Source: Raphanus sativus | Taxonomy: Eukaryota; Streptophyta; Magnoliopsida; Brassicales; Brassicaceae | Length of the DNA: 64,000 nucleotides | Assembly (NCBI RefSeq): GCF_000801105.2 | Contig: NC_079515.1 | Coordinates: forward strand, 16,639,407-16,703,406 | Direction: 5' to 3' | Shown: positions 53,758-64,000 of the stretch, one piece after another | Layout of the letters: every line of letters begins with the position of its first letter | Numbering within the stretch: the stretch's first letter is position 1 | Made by a program: the position numbers and the translations under genes | The notes under the pieces: generated by a model | Told to the model about the DNA's origin: nothing | The model's database searches: none | What the model saw: the letters and a program-made list of their open reading frames with translations, nothing else

Positions 53758-56700
53758 CTATTGGTAGAAGAGGCGAAGATGCATAGAGTTCCAGGCTCGT
53801 GGAACTGCCTCTCCGCGGGAAGTCTCGAGTCGGTAGACGCCTGGTCGAACGACTCGGGTGATCTTGTAAGGTCCTTCCCAATTGGTCCCTAGCTTGCCAG
53901 CGTTGAGCTCCTTTGTGTTGTCGAAGACTTTTCGGAGGACGAGATCGCCGAGCTCGAGAGGGCGCGCTTTTACCTTCTTATTATAGTAGCTCTCGATCTG
54001 GTTCTGGTAATTTTGGATCCGAAGAAGCGCTTGATCTCGTTTTTCCTCGAGTTCATCGAGGGCATCGAGGAGCATATCTTGATTAAGCTCGACGAACTGC
54101 GGCATCTTGGCGCGCCGAAGACTTGTCACGTTAACTTCGGCGGGGGCCATTGCTTCCATCCCATAGGCAAGAGAGAAAGGGGTGGATTTGGTCGCACCGC
54201 GGGGAGTCGTTCGGTGTGACCAGAGGACGCCGTCCAGCTCGTCGGCCCAATGGCCTTTCTTTAGGTCGAGTCGCTTCTTGATACCATCGATGATAATCTT
54301 GTTGGAAGATTCCGCCTGTCCGTTTCCTTGCGGGTAACGAGGAGTCGAAGGGCTTAGACGGATATTCCACTTGTTGCAGAACTCTTTGAAGTTTCCGGAC
54401 ATGAACTGAGAGCCATTGTCCGTTATGATCTCGTACGGCAAACCGTGACGGCAAATGATGTTCTTCCAGACGAAGGTGCGGACTTCCTTGTCCGTCACCT
54501 GAGAGAACGCTTCGGCTTCAATCCATTTGGTGAAGTAATCAGTGAGGACCAGGATGAAACGACGTTGGCGCGAGGTCGGCATTGGCCCGATGATGTCCAT
54601 CCCCCACCTCATGAACGGATAAGGGGCAGCAGATGTCCGCAACAGCTCAGTGGGACTGTGGATGCTCGGAGCGTGACGCTGGCATTTGTCGCACCGACGA
54701 GCGTATGCCTCGCAGTCAGTGTTCATAGACGGCCAAAAGAATCCCAAGCTTCGAACCTTAAGGGCGAGTGCTCGGCCTCCCGAGTGGTTTCCTCCTGCTC
54801 CGTCGTGAGTTTCAGCCATTACTCGGCGTACTTCATCGCCCTGGATGCACTTTAAGAGAACCTTGTTCGCGGTCACTCGGTGAAGTTCGTCGTTCATGAT
54901 GACGTAGTGGGCGCTGCGTCTCTTCAGGCGTCTCGCTGCCCACTTATCTTTTGGCAGTTCTTCTCGTAGGAGATAATCTAGGAACTCGACTCGCCAATCG
55001 ACTGGGGTGTCGTCACGATCGAGCATCTCAGTGTCGGCTTGATCCGGTGTCTCAGTTTCGGTTTGATCGGTGGTGGATCGTCGAGTTGTTGCAAAGATTG
55101 GAGCGATGGGAGAGCTTTCGTCGGAGGAGGGATCGATGCTTGGTCGGTCAATCCGATGTATGGGTATCGTCCTTTTGACCTGATCGTGGAGTTTGCTCCC
55201 GAGTGCGGCTAGGGCATCGGCGCAAACGTTCTCTCCGCGAGGAACCTTGGTGAGTTCGAAGAAATCGAATTCCCTAGCGAGCTCTTGAACCACTCGAAGA
55301 TACGCATCCATTCTATCATTGCGAGCATCGTAGTCGCCGCTAAACTGGCTGGCGACGAGCTGCGAGTCGCAATAAGCACTCAAGCGTTTGGCTTTGACGG
55401 CTCGGGCGAGACGAAGACCGGCGATCAACGATTCATACTCTGCCTCGTTGTTAGAGGCCGGGAAGCCGAAACTGAAAGACTGGCGGATGAGTTCTCCTGT
55501 TGGCGATTGAAGCTGGACCCCAGCACCGGATCCTTTACTCGTCGATGATCCGTCGACATGAAGAATCCAATTGGGACTCGGGACGTCGAGGTCTTGTGCA
55601 AGATCTGGCGTGAGCTCGACAAGGAAGTCGGCGAGGACTTGAGATTTGGCGGCTGTTCGACATTTGTACGTAATGTCGAGCTCACTCAGTTCGATTGCCC
55701 ACTTGGTCAGCCGGCCGGCTCTGTTGGGATTTTGCAGGACGGTGCGGAGCGGTTGGTCGGTCAGAACTTCGATAGAGTGTGACTGGAAGTAGGGTCGTAA
55801 TTTCCTCGCGGAGTCGACGACGGCCAGAGCCAGCTTCTCAAGGGTTGGGTACCTGGTTTCCGGGCCGGTCATGCGTCTGCTCGTGTAAAAAATCGGACGC
55901 TGCTCGCCACGATCCTCCTTGATCAAACACTGCTGACGGCTGCCGAGGAGACGGCGATATAGAGAGACAAAACGTCTCCTACGTCTGGCTTGGCCAAGAC
56001 GGGAGGAGTCGTCAGGTATTGCTTGAGTTGGACGAACGCGTCCTCGCATTTATCATCCCAGATGAACTTCTTGTTCCCTCGGAGGAGATCATAGAAGGGA
56101 AGACACTTGTCGGTAGATCGGGAGATAAAGCGATTAAGGGCGGCGATGCGTCCTGTTAGTCTCTGAACTTCGCGGCAGTTTCTCGGACTGGGGAGGTTCA
56201 GGACTGCTGAGATCTGTTTCGGGTTAGCCTCTATTCCTCGTTGCGTGACGATGTAACCAAGGAATTCGCCCGAGGAGACGCCAAACGTGCACTTTGCGGG
56301 ATTCAACTTCATCCCGTACTTGTTTAGGATGGCGAAGCATTCCTTCAAGTGTGCTAGGTGGTCGTCGGCTCGGAGCGATTTGACGAGCATGTCGTCGATA
56401 TAGACTTCCATTGTCTTCCCAAGCTGGTCGGCGAACATCGGTTGAACAAGCCGCTGGTAGGTTGCCCCGGCATTTTTCAATCCGAATGGCATCACCTTAT
56501 AACAGTAGGTTCCCCGATCGGTGATGAAAGCAGTTTTCTCCCGGTCGTCTGGGTGCATCAGGATCTGGTTATAGCCCGAGAAGGCGTCCATGAACGTCAA
56601 CATCTCGTTACCGGCCGTCGATTCGACTAAGCGATCGATGCTAGGCAACGGGTAGCTGTCCTTAGGACATGCTTTGTTGAGGTCGGTAAAATCGACGCAG

Positions 56701-58382
56701 ACGCGCCATTTACCGTTCTTCTTCTTGACGACCACCGGGTTGGCTAGCCATTCCGGGTAACGAACTTCAGTGATTGAACCGGCACCGAGTAGACGCTCGA
56801 CTTCTCTGCGACTGCTTTGGATCGCTCTGGTCCCAACTTTCTTCTCTTTCTGCCGGATGGGTTTGAAGTTGGGATCAACATTGAGTTCGTGGGTTGTGAT
56901 AGCTGGATCGATTCCCTTCATATCAGACATCGTCCAGGCGAACGTGGACAGGTTTTGCTTAAGGAACTCGAGGATCTTCTGCTGCATTTCGTCGGGTAGA
57001 AATGCGCCTACTCGGACTGATTTGCTCGGATCCGACTCGTCAACTGGTACTTCGAGAACCTCCTCCTTTTGCGGGCAGACTTTGCTCGTGGGAGGAGAGA
57101 CCGAGTTGACAAGTGATTGGGAGCGCTGGATTTTAACCGTGGCGATCAGGAGATCTCGCGCGGCTTGCTGATCACCCTTCAGAGTTTTGATCGATCCGTC
57201 TGATCCTGGGAACTTAACACACTGATGATACGTTGATGCGATTGCTCGCATTGAATGCAGCCATGGGGTGCCGAGTATAACGTGGTAAGGGGCTTTGGAG
57301 CCGACCACAGAAAATTTGACCGTCCGAGTGACTCCGCATGCGTGAACCGAGAGGCGGATCGTGCCTGCGATCACTTCTGACGAGCCGTTGAACCCTGTCA
57401 GGGTCCGAGTAGAAGGCTTGACGTCATTGAGGTCAATTCCCATCTTTACGAGGGTTTCGCGAAAGATGATATCGACCGAGCTCCCGGTATCGATAAGTAC
57501 TTTTGTGACGTCGTACTTGTCGACGCCGAGCACGACGAGCAAAGGATCGTTGTGAGGGAGGTGCACGCCGAGTGTATCGTCAGACGAAAAGGTAATCGGC
57601 TGATCGTCTACTTGCTTCTGGGGCCACCGTTGGGAAGTAGTTGCTTGCCTTCGGTGGTCTTTGACTGCTCTAACTGAATCGCCGCAGGGAGGTGATCCAC
57701 CCATAATGACGTTTATCCGGGGACGAGTTTGTGCTCGCTTTGCGCGGAGCACATCGCGAAGGTCGTTACTCGTTTCGGCAGTATCCCTTTTCTTGCGGTT
57801 AAGGGTTGTCCGCAGGTCGCCGATCTTCGCGTTGAGTTTGTCTCGCAAATCGCAGTTCGGCTTGTCGGCGGACTGCCTTTGGGAGGATTCTTGTGCCGAA
57901 GCTTTCGCGGCGCGATTCGAGTCGATCTGTCGGCGGAGATCGGAGGAGACTGGCGTTTCCTCGGTAGTGGATCGAAACTTTTGCTCGAGGAAGGACCGAA
58001 GATCCGTAGTGTCGTCTGGGGTCTCCATATCGTCGTCCTCGTCCGACGAGGATCCTGGTTCGTTCCTTCCTTGAGGTTGGACGCGGATCACTTCAATGCG
58101 CTGGCGATTGGCAGGCTGATCGTCGTCCGCCGAGTCGTCGTCATCATCGGTTTCCCGGGCGGCCTTCTCAGCGTCCTTCGACTGTTTGTCGTTTTTACGG
58201 TTTTTGCCTTGCGATTTGCGCTGAGCTTTCTTGTCTTTGTTTCTGCTCCAGCTGTTTTCCCCTTTTGGTTTGGGTTTTGGCGGCTGGATCTTGTAGTCTC
58301 CGCTTTCGATCGAGGAGAGGAACTGGGCGTAGAGAGATTTGCACTCGTCGTGTCGTGTCCCTTCACGTCGTGATACTTGCAA
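53758..58382 (-). pseudogene. Gypsy pol: protease, RT, two RNase H domains, integrase (one frameshift)
   Basis: Two frames cover it, 58382-55923 and 56049-53758, meeting at a frame change near 55925-55935 just after the RT. In order: protease with VLIDTGSSVDIIF (about 57490); reverse transcriptase with WRVCVDFTDLNKACPKDSYP and YIDD (about 56400); a first RNase H (YTSRRMTGPETRYPTLEKLA); a second, archaeal-type RNase H (WILHVDGSSTSKGSGAG..NNEAEYESLI..YCDSQLV); and integrase with an HHCC finger (HDGAGGNH..CDKCQRH) and a D-D-E core (MDIIGP, ITDNGSQF, GQAESSN). There is no chromodomain, and the protein ends at 53758. The duplicated RNase H places it in the Tat lineage. With the recent LTRs, the single slip may be an assembly error. 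Confidence 0.85.
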
Positions 58383-59660
58383 TGCTTCGTGAGATCGATG
58401 GGAGTTCTGGTCGGTCCTGGAGCCGAATCGACTTTAGCCACGACACCAGCACTCGGGGTACTGGGGACGCATCTGGAGAGTCGGTCTCTCGCTGATAAAC
58501 ATTCCACTTTTTATCGTGCATGACCATGGTTGAGACAGGGGCGTTGTTTCGTCCACGACGTAGAGGAGACCTCCTTTTTTTGCCGCCGTTATCAGCTGGC
58601 GCGTGCTGGCGTGGCTCTGGCCGAGCTCCCGCACTTTTGGCTGCAACCGGCTTGGCAGCGTTCTGCTTCCGAATTATTGCCTTGGTATCTTCTTCCATTC
58701 GGATGAAATTGTGAGACCGGGCAATAGCATCGGGGAGCGAAGTCGTAGGGTTGGAATACAGGTCCTTACGAAACTTCGAGTTGACGAGGAGAGTGTTCAT
58801 CAAAGCGTCGATAGCGATGTGATCAGGGACGTCGACTCGGGAAACGATCGTCTTGAACTTTTCCATGTAGTCCTTGAGGCTTTGGTCTTTTGTTTGCGCC
58901 ATATTCCACAGGCTGGAAGCGGTTGCTGCTCGCTTGGTAAACATGATGTAAGTCTTGAGGAAAACGGCTGATAGGTCTCGGAAACTGCGAATCGAGTTCT
59001 CGCTGAGCTGTGAGAACCAGGTTAGCGCTTGTTCGTTGAGTGTTTCGACGAAGAGCTGACAGTATCCTGCGTCCTTCTCTTCGTCGGAAAGGCGAGCTCT
59101 GGCCATAGCTATGTTGAAGGCTGTCAGGTGTTCGACGGGGTCGCCTCCGGGTTTGTACTCGGAAGACGGAGCTTTTCTATCTTGCGGAGCTGGACCCTGG
59201 TTAGCTCGCTAGCGAAGGGCGAGCGCGAAGTAGAGGCGATGACGCTGTCGATCTGAGGGGCTGCGCTCGTCGCTTGGTGAATCTGCGAGCTCATTTGCTG
59301 AAGGCTGAGTTTGAGCTCGGCGATCTCGCGAATCGTCGTCGGATCTGCTGTCGTCGGAGTAGGGTGTACGGCGGGAGGACCGTTAGGGTCAGATTCGTCC
59401 ACAGCGCGGTCTTCTGCCGGCGTCGGAGGGAAGAGATGCCGGCAGACGGGCTGGGAACGGTTCGTCGGTCCAGCGGGAGCAGTGAGGGCAGCCACGAGAG
59501 CAGCGAGCTGCTCATTCGTCGTTTTCTGGACTTCTTCTTGATGCGCGAGGCGAGCCATCACGGAGCTCATGAAGTCCGACGAGAGAAGAGGAGGAGGAGG
59601 CGGAGGCGTAAGCTCGGTCGCTTCGCCGGAAGAGCCGGGGTTCGAGTCACCAATCGTCAT
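58363..59660 (-). pseudogene. Gypsy gag (frame-broken)
   Basis: It starts MTIGDSNPGSSGEATELTPP at 59660, with a proline-rich N-terminus and a QEEVQKTTNEQLAALVAALT helix. The capsid-like retrotransposon gag domain is in the next frame (GYCQLFVETLNEQALTWFSQ, SLKDYMEKFKTIVSRV, 59050-58700). The segment reaching the nucleocapsid (KHCKYHDVKGHDT) is in a third frame (58507-58088). Frame changes lie near 59165, 58490 and 58370. Gag would form the particle that packages element RNA. Confidence 0.8.
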
Positions 59661-59687
59661 ACTAGGCTAAGAAACGTTACTCTGATC

Positions 59688-59706
59688 GGCCCCACGGTGG
59701 GCGCCA
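59688..59706 (-). promoter_or_regulatory. Primer-binding site of the Gypsy element
   Basis: TGGCGCCCACCGTGGGGCC on the minus strand, two bases inside the 5' LTR. TGGCGCC-type sites are usual in Tat elements. The tRNA is not assigned here. Confidence 0.75.
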
Positions 59707-59708
59707 AT

Positions 59709-60211
59709 TGTTTAAGGTGAGTTTGGTCAACAGAAAGTAGAAGAACTCAAGAGTGGGATGAACAGAGACGTTTTATTAGAGTCGGAATAACGAGGGTACA
59801 AGAGTAAGAAAGCCGGCTAGTCGATGCTCGGTGAGATCCTAGCCGGAAGTACAAGAGAGCGGCGAGATACAAAGAGAATAAAGGAAACCCTAATCTTGCC
59901 GCAAGTCTGTCTGTCTATGTGGTGATGCTTTCCTTTCCTGTCCTCAACTCCTTATATAGTCTCCTAGGTCGGTTGGCTTTGACCTAATCCGTCCCCTTCG
60001 TTATGGGCCTTTTGGCTTAAAGGCCCAGTCGAGAAGACTGCTCGGCCCGAGCCGCCTGATCGTTTCCATCGGCTTCTCGTCGTTCAGCTATAGAGGTCTC
60101 GAGCCGAGTCGCGGCTCGTCAGAAGCCGTCTCCGAGCCGGTCATCCTTTGAATGGTAGTAATGGGCCTCCTATTCGCTGGGCCTTGTGGATGGTGCCAAT
60201 CCATCCCCAAC
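59709..60211 (-). repeat. 5' LTR of the Gypsy element
   Basis: Pairs with 48687-49190. The last bases before the N gap read CCAACC instead of CCAACA, so the join to the gap is uncertain. Confidence 0.9.
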
Positions 60212-60212
60212 C

Positions 60213-60312
60213 NNNNNNNNNNNNNNNNNNNNNNNNNNNNNNNNNNNNNNNNNNNNNNNNNNNNNNNNNNNNNNNNNNNNNNNNNNNNNNNNNNNNNNNN
60301 NNNNNNNNNNNN
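60213..60312. other. Assembly gap (100 N)
   Basis: Exactly 100 N. Sequence resumes inside a second copy of the Gypsy interior, skipping the portion equivalent to 49191-49987. Confidence 0.99.
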
Positions 60313-63147
60313 GACTCGATCCGTCGCGAGCTCGTCCCCCTGTAGTTGAGGGGCAAGACTGGAGGAACGTTTACCGACGCGATCCACATTCGAGTCGGTG
60401 ACGAAGCTGCTGAAGAGAGGCAAGGCGACCGGATTACATTCATAATCCCGTCAAAGACCCAAAGGCCGTGGTCCCCCCCGAAGGGTATCAGTGCGTATAC
60501 GAGTCGTACTTCGAAAAGGACACGAAACTATGGTTTCCGATTCCTCGACTCGTCACCGCCTACACGATGCGCCGAGGAGTCGCTTTGAGCCAATTCTTGA
60601 ATGGCGCTTGGCGTCTAGCAGTTGCGCTGATGGTGATTGGGGCGGAAGCTGGCGCTGCTCTCAGCGTCCGAGCATTTGAGGAGCTGGTCTCGGTGAAGAT
60701 TAATCGAGGCCTGTTATCACTGAAGATACGCCCGAACTATAATGTGGTAACGGGCTATCCGACCAAGACGAACGACTGGCAGCGATCGTACTTCTATGTT
60801 AAGTCCGATCGCTCGGCTTTCGAGGAGCCGCTGAAGACCGGTTACCGTGTTCTTTGGAACAATGATTTGGTATTGAATGTTCTTTAATCTTTTACTGTTT
60901 CAGACTCCTGACCATCTCTTTTTCTCTTGTTTTGACAGTTCCTCACTCGAATACCGCGGAGTACGAGGAAGATTTCTTGGAGAGTGCTCGGATTATCGCG
61001 TCCCAGAAACAGGATTTTTGGGAGAACTTCTCGTACAGAGGATTCGTAGGTCGATTGATCGGATCAAGCGGCGTAAGTTTCTCTTTCTCTTCTTTTGCTC
61101 GGTTTCCTCAGGGATCCTAAGTCGCTTTCTTTTGTCTTTGCAGAGGTTTGGCGTTCGGACACCGTTCCTCTCATCACCAAAAAGTCGAAGAGAATCAACT
61201 TGTTCACCAAGCCGAGCAGATTGAAATTAACCGAGCCAGAGCTATGAGGGAATTGCCGGATCTAAGTTTGGTGGTTGGGAAGCAACTCGGGTTCGTGGAA
61301 CCGGACCAAAGCTCTAACGCAAACTCCTCTGATCCCGGGAGAGCCGAGAGCGACTGAGTCGGACGGGGCTCAGCTCGTGAGAAAGTCGGGGAGCAAGAGG
61401 AAGGAGAGGGAAGGCGTTTCTTCCGAGGAGAAGCAAGCCGAGGAGACTTCCACCGGTGGGGCGCCGGATCGGAGAAGAAGCGGGCGCGCAAGGATCCCGT
61501 TGAGGTTCGGCCTTCCTCTGTGGAGAGAGGTGAGCTCCAGGCCTTGGAGCCTAGCAACAATTCTCGAGATGACGTTCTCCCGGATCCGTCTCTCGATGGT
61601 GGTCTTCAGGGGACTTCTTCTAAGGTGAAGAAGAAGTCGAAAAAAGAATAATAAGAAGAGTGCCGGCGAATCCTCGGGGCACGAGATAGCGCCCAATACG
61701 GAGAAGGAAACCGTGGAGGCTCCGACTACTGCCGTTTCCCTCCCCAAGCGGCGGTTCGTGAAGATGCCCGGGGATCGAACAGGTCCTCTCCGAAGGCTCA
61801 GGAGGGTAAGGCTGTGCCGAAGAACCTGCAGGGGTTTTGCCCGGATAAAGTGGACTTCATTTTCAAGCGGGACACTCCTCTCGTTTGTAACGAGAGAGAT
61901 TGCGCTCGTTTCGTCCGCCAAGTCCGGGGAAGTAGGGAGCATCTCCCACTCGTCAAGGACTTAGTTTTCCAAGACGAGTACACCGCTGCTGCCGGTTCCT
62001 CGGTTAAGGTAAGTATAGTTTCTGCATCGCATTCGTTTCTCGTCTTTCTTCTCATTTGGTCGTCCTATCCCAACTCTTTCTTTGATGTGTTGCAGAGCCA
62101 AGGTGACTGGAACGAGGTCGTCCGCATATACGACAAAGAGCTGAAGAGGACCTATGGTGTGATTGATAGGCAACGGCGCAACACCAAGGAGGCGACTGTC
62201 GCCTTAGAGGTCATGCTGAAGAAGAAGGACGAAGCGGTTATTGCAGAAGCGGCCATGAGGGATGAACTCTCCCAGAAAGAGGCGGCTATGAACAAGGAGC
62301 TGAAGCGAGCCCGGGAGTTGGTTAAAGCGCTCGAGAAAGAGAAAACCAAGCTGGCAAACGAGAAGAAGACCCTCGAGGAAGAGAAGGCGGCTGCTGCCTT
62401 AGAGCATTCCAAGGAGATGGATCGTCTCCGAGAGTCGCGCCGCTATGAGGTTACTCACGAACGGATCCGAGTAATGGCGGCGATGCATGGGAAAGCCGCC
62501 GTTCGCTTCCAGAGGATCCAGGATCGGGAGTCCCGTCGTGATAACTTTGAGGATGCGAGATGCATGCTCGGCCAGGCTCGGGGGATGAGACGTTGCCTTG
62601 AAGGGATGAAAGCGGCAGGTAAAAACATCTCTCAGGGAGATATTGATATCTACGCCGGGCAAGAGAGGCATTATGATGCGGAGGTGAAGCGTTTGATCGT
62701 AGATGATCTTCTCGAGAAGGACCTTTCTTTATCTCCTCTCGTGCTCGAGTCGAGGTTCGTTATCCAGGAGATGATGGATAAAATCGACAAATTTGGGTCG
62801 AACATGGACTTGCTCGACTCCGAGGCCGCCAAGACGCTTCGCACTCCCTCAGAGCACCAGGGGATCGATCCGAAGAGCCGTCGAAGAGCCTTCTCGACAC
62901 CGTTCAGTCGCCAGCTCGCCCTGATGCTGTTCTCCCGGGTCAAGAAGTTGCCCTTAAGGACCCTTCCGTGGCTGAGGAGACGAACAAGTCAGCTCCCGAC
63001 GAACCGATCTCCAACACGCCGGTCAATATCTCCGACTCGCCGTCATTCGAGGATGCGGATTCTGGCGCGAGTGAAGGACATCTCGAGGGGGCGGACTCTG
63101 GCGCGAGCGAAGAACATCCCGAGGAGGATCTTCCTGCCTTGGATTAG
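60313..63147 (+). pseudogene. Second copy of the antisense Gypsy gene, frame-broken
   Basis: Collinear with 49988-52830 and nearly identical, keeping the same introns. About a dozen single-base indels break the frame (near 60371, 60433, 60484, 60866, 61040, 61210, 61341, 61460, 61644, 61750 and 62849). Only about three substitutions are seen over the whole 3.7-kb repeat. The coiled-coil exon is open over 61814-62848. Confidence 0.85.
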
Positions 63148-63961
63148 TATTCGATGTTTGTTGTATCTGACTTTTGGCGCTTGTGCCTTTAAAACTATTT
63201 CCTTTTCTCGGCTAAGGCCTTTTGTTGTTTAAGACCTCGTTTCTCGGCTTAAGCCTTTGATGTATGAATTATTTTCTTTTGGTTTTTATCAGACAAGTGT
63301 TTCTTTATATATTTCGTAAGTCGTTTAACTTAGAAGTATATAAATCGTTTTTCACTTGTCCATAACCGAGAAACGAAATAGTCCGGATGGTTGCTCGCAT
63401 TTGCCAGCGAGTTCCCTCCTTTCAGATAGAAGAGTGATTAGAGAGTCGTTCGTTCGCATTCTTATTTATTCAACGAAGCTTTTACAAGTCTAACGTTCAA
63501 GTAAATACAAAGAGACTCTAATCGTTCTACTGAATTGCCGAGGAAAAGGTTTCGAGACGCATTGCAGTGATCGAGAGAACTATTGGTCGGCCAAACCGTC
63601 GTTCTTCGATCAGACTTGGTCTGAAATTTCCATTGGATAGCCGGTCAGTGCACGACGCACAGGTGACGCAAGGCTGTTATTCCCTTCGGCTGATACCTGA
63701 TCAAGGCTCAGCCGATTTTGCTGGGCGAGTGCTCGTGCTCCGCTTGACGAAGGGGCTGGCATCGTTTGTTCGGGGAAAGGTGACCGTTAGTCATTCTAAA
63801 AAAGTTTGGACTTTGTTTTGGTTGGGGCTGGACCCTGTGAAGGGATGCCTACGTACCTCGGATGAGGATCAAGCCTTTCGTAGTTCGTTTGACCGAGTGA
63901 AAGTGGCTGTAGTAGCGCATTCACTCGGACGAGTAGAAGTGACGGTTAGGTGCATCTACTC

Positions 63962-63963
<2 letters not shown>

Positions 63964-64000
<37 letters not shown>
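63964..64000. repeat. T homopolymer at the window end
   Basis: At least 37 T, equivalent to 53650-53705; cut by the window edge. Confidence 0.95.

Larger units (their letters stand above)
48687..60211 (-). mobile_element. Tat-lineage Ty3/Gypsy retrotransposon with antisense gene
   Basis: LTRs at 48687-49190 and 59709-60211 (about 503 bp, TG..CA) differ by only about nine substitutions by eye. The primer site reads TGGCGCCCACCGTGGGG on the minus strand beside the right LTR; the polypurine tract lies beside the left LTR. gag-pol is on the minus strand and carries two RNase H domains, the mark of the Tat/Retand group. A spliced antisense gene lies between pol and the 3' LTR, as in Grande-type elements. 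The right target duplication is hidden by the N gap (left flank ATAGG). Confidence 0.9.
60313..64000. mobile_element. Duplicate Gypsy interior, likely an assembly duplicate
   Basis: Matches 49988-53686 base by base apart from scattered indels, mostly in short homopolymers. The order LTR-interior-LTR-gap-interior would need a tandem element. The indel-dominated difference instead points to a second, poorly polished read-out of the same sequence. Confidence 0.7.

Noticed and set aside
53642..53881. Open frame with a poly-lysine tail
   Set aside because: Translation of the T homopolymer, overlapping the real pol end.

Overview
This is a transposon-packed stretch of plant nuclear DNA, most likely from Brassica or a close crucifer. 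The evidence is the spliceosomal introns with GT..AG ends, the AT-rich spacers, and the mix of LINE, Helitron, MULE, hAT, Copia, Gypsy and Cassandra elements. The species call is inference; no marker gene settles it. Two 100-base N gaps (22776-22875, 60213-60312) show it is a scaffolded assembly. Almost every coding region belongs to a mobile element. The only clear host gene is a DUF4228 (PADRE) gene at 48261, cut by a retrotransposon.

Layout. 1-1375: spacer. 1376-9305: internally deleted, non-autonomous MULE derivative, interrupted by a dead LINE (about 1760-6540). It carries two tandem 777-bp copies of the transposase 5' end and a long foldback. 9330-12595: two Stowaway-like MITEs, a Helitron, a solo Cassandra LTR with a 5S-like segment and perfect target duplication, and a captured FZR/CCS52-like WD40 exon. 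12596-22773: a roughly 10-kb MULE of the ULP-carrying (Kaonashi-like) type. It has a multi-exon Ulp1 protease-like gene on + and a mudrA-like transposase on -, both frame-broken. 22876-24086: 3' end of another LINE. 24524-26015: Helitrons. 26635-34654: a decayed Copia element with two 197-bp LTRs and AAAAA target duplications, itself carrying a Helitron. 36752-41213: a younger Copia element on - with a 1367-codon open frame and non-canonical TA..TA LTR ends. It sits inside an LTR-like repeat whose partner is 41689-43792. 43850-47961: two inverted copies of a hAT-like MITE flanking a Helitron. 48687-60211: a Tat-lineage Gypsy element inserted in the DUF4228 gene, with gag-pol on - and a spliced antisense gene on +. 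60313-64000: a second, indel-ridden copy of that Gypsy interior.

How the parts relate. The two MULEs are one family. Both carry the transposase 5'-UTR intron with a long inverted repeat, and both are filled with a palindromic GACGACTT/AAGTCGTC motif. In the ULP-like gene, arrays of that motif lie in four of the five introns and in the 3' flank, and spare the exons. This intron-restricted palindrome system is the best candidate for something undescribed. The Gypsy element pairs a sense gag-pol with an antisense four-exon gene that has its own TATA box. The tandem second copy differs mostly by single-base indels, so several frameshifts in this window may be assembly error and should be read with care.
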